Positions 7,833 through 11,483 of a stretch of DNA of 11,483 nucleotides are shown here, piece after piece (the first letter of the stretch is position 1; the number at the start of each line of letters is the position of its first letter). Under the pieces are notes generated by a model. That model did not search any database. It saw only the letters and a program-made list of their open reading frames with translations, and was not told the origin of the DNA. The position numbers and the translations under genes were made by a program. Source of the stretch: Asparagopsis taxiformis (Eukaryota > Rhodophyta > Florideophyceae > Bonnemaisoniales > Bonnemaisoniaceae). The stretch covers positions 1-11,483 of the forward strand of contig JALQPE010001615.1 of assembly GCA_030407315.1 (NCBI GenBank). Direction: 5' to 3'.

Positions 7833-8163
7833 ATGTCTGCACGTCTCGTCACATCCATCGTCGCTGCCGGTGCGCTGGCCTTGTCCCTGGCCGCTGCCTC
7901 GCCGGCACAGCGCGCAACAACGACGACCTCAAGAAATTTCTCGGCGCTGCCATAGGTCTCTACATTCTTGGCCAGGCGATCGATAACCACCATCGTGGTC
8001 GGGTCGTGATCCAGCGTCAGCACAACGGACACTGGAGCACCGCAATCACCACGGCGGCAAGTGGAAGAAACGGCACCACAATGGCGGCAACTGGAAACGC
8101 AAAGGGGGCCATCACAACGGTTGCCGCAACGGTTGGACCCGCCACGGCCAACGCTGCTGGTAA
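7833..8163 (+). CDS. Small secreted His/Gly/Lys/Arg-rich protein
   Basis: The ATG at 7833 follows an AGGAG ribosome site at 7820-7824, 8 bases upstream. The N-terminus MSARLVTSIVAAGALALSLA is a clear signal peptide, with cleavage probably after the ASPAQ-A region. A frame change near 7910 gives RNNDDLKKFLGAAIGLYILG and then QAIDNHHRGRVVIQRQHNGH; the first part is a hydrophobic, Gly-containing segment that could insert in a membrane. A second change near 8030 gives the tail HRNHHGGKWKKRHHNGGNWK, then RKGGHHNGCRNGWTRHGQRC, then W and stop TAA at 8161-8163. The total is about 109 residues. The tail has repeated HHNGG/HHGGKW units, two Cys and many His. Metal binding, or association with the envelope or a polyanion, is possible, but I do not recognise a named family. 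Confidence 0.72.
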
Positions 8164-8208
8164 CGCCTGCGGCACCCAAGGATCGAGCAGTCCCCTGAAC
8201 GGGGTAGG

Positions 8209-8235
8209 GAGGGGTCTCTGCGGAGGCCCCTCTTT
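8209..8235 (+). terminator. Rho-independent terminator after the His-rich protein gene
   Basis: GAGGGGTCTC (8209-8218) pairs with GAGGCCCCTC (8223-8232) over 10 bp, with one T-G wobble and loop TGCG. It is followed by a short TTT. The run of Ts is brief, so efficiency may be moderate. It lies 45 bases after the upstream stop and 11 bases before the convergent allA stop. On the minus strand no U-run follows the hairpin. Confidence 0.8.
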
Positions 8236-8245
8236 CATGGGGTGA

Positions 8246-8732
8246 TCAGGGCAGGACGATTTCGACCGGCGGGTCCAGCCTGACCTCTTCAAGATTGGCA
8301 GTCTCCCCGATCCGTTCGACCACGGCAAAGAGGGCCGGGTGCGGACAGGGGCGTCAGCACACCGTGCCAGGTGCCGCGATGGAAGTTCACCCCCTGCCCG
8401 GGGCTCGCGAGGAATGCGTGGATCGCGCCGGGGCTGTCGCCCGGTTCGGCCACGATGACCAGCCAGGGGTTGCGGTTGCATCGGCAGAAAGGCTGGCTGC
8501 CCTCCGGGTGGCGTTCAACAAGGTCCAGCAGGTAGGGCAGGGCGCGCGGTTTCGGCATCGAACAGGCTGATGCCGGCGCGCCCGCCGGGGCCGAAATCCA
8601 GTTGCGCGAGGTCATGGTGGCGCCCGCACTTGCCGGCATTGATCAGTTTGTCCGGTGGTCCCATGATCTCCAGCACTTCGCCGAAGGGGGCAAAGGCGCT
8701 CTGGGTCAGCGGTTGGCGACGATCTGCGGCAT
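8246..8732 (-). CDS. allA: Ureidoglycolate lyase
   Basis: Cleaves ureidoglycolate to glyoxylate and urea, the last step of allantoin breakdown. The stitched protein, about 162 residues (family about 160), reads MPQIVANPLTQSAFAPFGEV, LINAGKCGRHHDLAQLDF, GRAGISLFDAE, LVERHPEGSQPF, WLVIVAEPG, then the hallmark GVNFHRGTWHGVLTPL, and ends PPVEIVLP at the TGA whose complement is 8246-8248. The start ATG complement is 8730-8732, following an AAGG-like site (GGCAAGGAC). Frame changes occur near 8320-8345, 8545-8560 and 8715. It lies 81 bases downstream of the PuuE-UraD gene on the same strand, so the two probably form an operon. Confidence 0.88.
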
Positions 8733-8813
8733 GTCCTTGCCTTTCGGTGGAGGGGCGCCGCCCCCGCCCTGCGGGCCCCCCGGGAGTATTTTCAGAAAGA
8801 AGAAGCAGGGGCG
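8733..8813 (-). other. GC-rich spacer with hairpins and an A/T-rich conserved-looking box
   Basis: Between uraD and allA, the minus strand reads CTTCTTCTTTCTGAAAATAC, then CTCCCGGGGGGCC and small GC hairpins (CCCGC-AGG-GCGGG; GGGGC-GGC-GCCCC). From memory, similar 'TTTCTGAAAATACTCCCGGGG' strings recur after genes in roseobacter genomes, so this may be an interspersed element or attenuator rather than plain spacer. I could not check this. Confidence 0.4.
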
Positions 8814-9299
8814 TCAGAGCAGGGCGTCGAGGCGCAGGGCGCGCGATCCGTTCGACCTGCCGGTAGGCCTCGGCGAGCTCGGTCTTGCCGTCATTGCCAA
8901 GACGCCGTTCGAAGGCGTCGAGGATGCTCTGCTTGTCGTGGTCGCGCACGGCAATGATGAAGGGAAACCGTGTTTTTCGGTGTAGGCGGCGTTGAGTTTC
9001 GACAAGCGGGCGCGTTCTTTGTCTGTCAGGGCGTCAAGGCCCGCGCTGGCCTGTTCGGCGGTGCTCTCTGGTCGTCAGGCGGCGCGCGGCGGCGAGTTTC
9101 CCCGCCAGGTCGGGGTGGGCGCGCACACCTCCAGCCGTTCCGTTTCGGTGGCGCGGCGAAAGGCTCGGGCCAGGGCATTGGCCAGCCCGGCGGGGCGGTC
9201 GTGGGCGGGACCCAGTTCCAGCTCCCAGGCGCGTTCCGCCACCCAGGGGCTGTGTTCGTAGATGCCGCCGAAACGGGTCACGAAGGTGTCTCTGTCCAT
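8814..9299 (-). other. uraD: OHCU decarboxylase (UraD) domain
   Basis: This is the C-terminal domain of the fusion, about 162 residues, the length of a free-standing UraD. It reads MDRDTFVTRFGGIYEHSPWV, AERAWELELG, then LAGKLAAARRLTTESTAEQA, LDALTDKERARLSKLNAAY, KHGFPFIIAVRDHDKQSIL, AFERRLGND, and ends ERIARLRLDALL at the TGA whose complement is 8814-8816. The GFPF(I/V)IAV segment and the TTEST/EQA helix are UraD signatures. An ATG at its beginning (complement 9297-9299) could allow separate initiation, but no clear ribosome site precedes it. Frame changes lie near 8850, 8970 and 9075. Confidence 0.87.
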
Positions 9300-10216
9300 T
9301 TGCGAGGGGCGCTCGACCGTGATCGGCGGGTGCGTTGCGGCCCAGTGTTCGGCGATCTGCAGGCGGGTCGGGGTCCAGACGCCCTCATGTGCGGCGATAT
9401 GGTCGAGAAAAGCGTTTCAGCCCGGCGATCTTGCCCGGGCGCCCGATGAGGCGGCAGTGCAGGCCGACGCTCATCATCGCGGGTTTCCGGCCTCTCCCTC
9501 GGCGTAAAGCGTTGTCGAAGGCATCGCAGAGATATTGGCCGAAATCCTGCCCCGTCACCCAGCCGGCGCGCCGGCAAAGCGCATGTCATTGGCTTCGAGC
9601 GTGTAGGGGATGACCAGCTGAGCGCGCCCGTCTATGTCTTTCCAATAGGGCAGATTCGTCGTCGTAGTGTCCGAGATATAGGCGAATGGCCCGGTCTCGG
9701 CGGTCAGCGCGACCGTGTTCATGGAACAGCGCCGGTGTACCAGCCGCGCGGTGGTTCGCCCACGACCTCGGTGTGCAGGGCGATGGCCTCGGCGATCTGG
9801 CGCGCTCCGTCTTCGGGCATGTCGCGATGTTCGATCCACTTCAACCCGTGGCTGGCGATCTCCCAGCCCCCCTCCTTCATCGCCTCGACCTGTTCGGGCG
9901 AGCGGCCAGCGCCGTGGCGACGCCGTAGATCGTCAGCGGGATGCCTGCGCCGGTGAACAGGTCGTGCAGGCGCCAGAACCCGGCGCGGGCGCCGTATTCA
10001 TAGATCGATTCCATGTTCCAGTGGCGCATCCCCGGCCAGGGCGCCGCGCCCGGGATGTCCGACAGGAACCCTTCGGAGCCGTGTCGCCGTGCAGCAGGCA
10101 TTTTCACCGCCTTCCTCGTAGTTCAGGACGAATGTACCGCGATCCGCGCGCCGCCGGCCATTGCGGGTCCGGGCGGTGGGGGCCGTGGCCGATCATGTCG
10201 CGGGGTAGCGGTTCAT
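8814..10216 (-). CDS. puuE-uraD: Bifunctional allantoinase (PuuE) / OHCU decarboxylase (UraD)
   Basis: The N-terminal part (residues ~1-305) is a PuuE allantoinase of the polysaccharide-deacetylase fold, which hydrolyses allantoin to allantoate. It shows RDMIGHGPH, HWNMESIYEYGARAGFWRLH, GVATALA, WYTGRCSMNTVAL, DTTTTNLPYW, IPYTLEANDMRFA, SVGLHCRLIGRPGK and IAEHWAATHPP. The C-terminal part is UraD, which decarboxylates OHCU to S-allantoin (described separately). They are joined in one frame, ITVERPSQMDRDTFVTRFGG, with no stop, giving about 467 residues. The start ATG complement is 10214-10216, behind a GAGGCAG site; one missing base in MNRYPRDM puts it out of frame as printed. At least six frame changes are present. 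I recall bifunctional enzymes of this order in Rhodobacteraceae, which supports a real fusion. smpB diverges from the same 116-base intergenic region. Confidence 0.85.
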
Positions 10217-10296
10217 CTCTGCCTCTTGGTCTGTATCTGTCGTTCAGGCACTGCGGGCCGGCGTCGATTGTCAAGTCCGGGAGCCGCCACGGGTGG

Positions 10297-10324
10297 TGGA
10301 CAGGCCCGCGCCAGTGACTATCTA
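10297..10324 (+). promoter_or_regulatory. Possible smpB promoter giving a nearly leaderless mRNA
   Basis: TGGACA (10297-10302) and TATCTA (10319-10324) are separated by 16 bases, close to the sigma-70 consensus. A start about 7 bases after the -10 box would fall 1-3 bases before the smpB ATG. No good ribosome site precedes that ATG. This is pattern matching only. Confidence 0.25.
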
Positions 10325-10332
10325 GGCGCATC

Positions 10333-10811
10333 ATGGCCAAGAAACCCGACAGCAACCCGAACTACAAAGGTGATCGCCGAAAACCGGCGCGCCCGTTTTG
10401 ACTACGCGATCGAGGATGACCTCGAATGCGGCTCGTGCTGGGCGGGTCAGAGGTCAAGTCCCTGCGCGAGAACACTTCCAACATCGCCGAAAGCTATGCG
10501 GCGGTGGAGGATGGCGAGCTTTGGCTGGTGAACAGCTACATCGCCCCCTACGAGCGTGCCATGTTCGGGCACGAGGAGCGGCGGCGGCGCAAGTTGCTGT
10601 GCTCCAAGCGCGAGCTGGCCCGGCTGTGGAACGAGACCCAGCGCAAGGGCATTGACGCTGGTCCCCTTGGTGCTGTATTTCAACCACAAGGGTATCGCCA
10701 AGATCAAGATCGGCGTCGCCAAGGGCAAGAAGAACGTCGACAAGCGCGAGACCGAGGCCAAGCGCGACTGGAACCGCCAGAAACAGCGCCTGTTGAAGGA
10801 AGCGCGGCTGA
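10333..10811 (+). CDS. smpB: SsrA-binding protein SmpB
   Basis: Binds tmRNA and delivers it to stalled ribosomes for trans-translation. The stitched protein reads [99 protein letters not shown] and the basic tail [20 protein letters not shown]. Length is about 159 residues, as usual for SmpB. As printed the frame is broken near 10372 (extra G), 10432 (missing base), 10652 and at the C-terminus, where GAAGCGCGGCTGA probably hides the true stop at 10809-10811. SmpB is important for fitness and rarely lost, so multiple breaks point to sequence error. It is transcribed away from puuE-uraD and followed by sseA on the same strand. Confidence 0.93.
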
Positions 10812-10923
10812 ACCTGCGTCTCGGGGCGGCAATTCAGTCCCGGACGGCAGATCGCGGCGCGACGCGCTTGCAAGCCGTGGCCCTCTTGCCTAAGCACACG
10901 GTAATGACCGCTGTGGGGGACCC

Positions 10924-11483
10924 ATGTCGCCGACGATCCCAAAACGCTCGTTTCGACCGAGTGGCTGGCCAAACACCTGAACGATCCCGACCTGCGGATC
11001 CTGGATGCCAGCTGGTACTTGCCCGACATGGGGCCGCGATGCCCGTGCCGAATACGAGGGCCGGGCACACATCCCGGTGCACGCTTTTTCGATATCGACG
11101 AGATCTCGGACGCGCGCTCGGACCTGCCGCACATGGCGCCGCCGCCGGAAAGTTCATGTCGCGGATGCGCGCAATGGGCGTGGGCGGACGGCCACCAGGT
11201 CGTGGTCTACGATGGCGCCGGGATCTTTTCGGCCGCCCGGGTCTGGTGGCTGTTCAAACTGATGGGCAAGGATGACATTGCCGTGCTGGACGGTGGTTTT
11301 GCCAAGTGGCAGGCCGAGGGCCGCGAGGTTGAGGACATGGACCCGATCGTGCGTGACCGGCACATGACCGTGCGCCGCCAGAAACCATTGGTGCGCGACG
11401 TGACCCAGGTGTCCGCCGCCGCCAAGTGAAGAATACGAGGTGATCGACGCCGGTCGCCGTCGCGCTTTGCGGGCGAAGAGCCC
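10924..11483 (+). CDS. sseA: 3-mercaptopyruvate (thiosulfate) sulfurtransferase, 3' partial
   Basis: Moves sulfur from 3-mercaptopyruvate to an acceptor thiol or cyanide. The first of two rhodanese domains is visible: [32 protein letters not shown], then [80 protein letters not shown] and then VSAAAK..EYEVIDAR...RFAGEEP, the beginning of the second domain. The active-site Cys loop belongs to that second domain, beyond the window. The ATG at 10924 is preceded by GGGGGA at about 6 bases, and a missing base just after it shifts frame. Further frame changes lie near 11030, 11070, 11145, 11190 and 11425. It lies 112 bases downstream of smpB. Confidence 0.9.

Noticed and set aside
10812..10923. Coding extension of smpB past 10811 ([19 protein letters not shown]...)
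   Set aside because: SmpB proteins end just after the basic [13 protein letters not shown] tail. The extension is not family-like and runs to the sseA start.

Overview
The window is GC-rich, densely packed DNA from an alphaproteobacterium, most likely a marine Rhodobacteraceae (roseobacter-type) strain. The SmpB, SseA, uronate dehydrogenase, allantoinase/OHCU decarboxylase and tRNA sequences all have that flavour. This placement is from recognition alone; no search was run.

One property dominates the reading. Nearly every gene is broken into short frame segments by single-base insertions or deletions about every 50-150 bases. This includes smpB, which is rarely lost, and both tRNA genes. Stitching adjacent frames gives full-length, motif-complete proteins, so the breaks look like uncorrected sequencing or assembly errors rather than gene decay. 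I therefore list the genes as CDS spanning all their frame segments, and inner coordinates and lengths are approximate.

Layout. (1) 1-3778, + strand: a hexuronate/aldarate oxidation operon. It holds an enolase-superfamily (mandelate racemase-like) sugar-acid enzyme (5' end outside the window), a dienelactone-hydrolase-type alpha/beta hydrolase, uronate dehydrogenase (udh) and 5-dehydro-4-deoxyglucarate dehydratase (kdgD), closed by a strong intrinsic terminator at 3789-3816. Together they would take D-galacturonate or D-glucuronate through aldarolactone and keto-deoxy-aldarate to 2,5-dioxopentanoate, one step from 2-oxoglutarate. (2) 4022-4191, - strand: a tandem tRNA-Ser(GCU) and tRNA-Cys(GCA) pair, 3 bases apart, both with encoded CCA. 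(3) 4420-6644, + strand: a 2-oxoglutarate/Fe(II) hydroxylase followed by a flavin-dependent tryptophan-halogenase-type enzyme, a candidate hydroxylation/halogenation module. (4) 6662-7659, - strand, convergent with the halogenase: a small exported protein, then a protein with two membrane helices and a C-terminal OmpR-like winged-helix domain, i.e. a probable membrane-tethered transcription regulator. (5) 7833-8163, + strand: a small secreted protein with a His/Gly/Lys/Arg-rich tail, followed by a terminator. (6) 8246-10216, - strand: purine-ring catabolism, with an allantoinase PuuE fused in frame to OHCU decarboxylase UraD, then ureidoglycolate lyase AllA. (7) 10333-11483, + strand: smpB (trans-translation) and the start of sseA (3-mercaptopyruvate sulfurtransferase), which runs off the window.

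The least ordinary parts are the hydroxylase/halogenase pair, the membrane-anchored winged-helix protein facing it, and the alpha/beta hydrolase inside the uronate operon.
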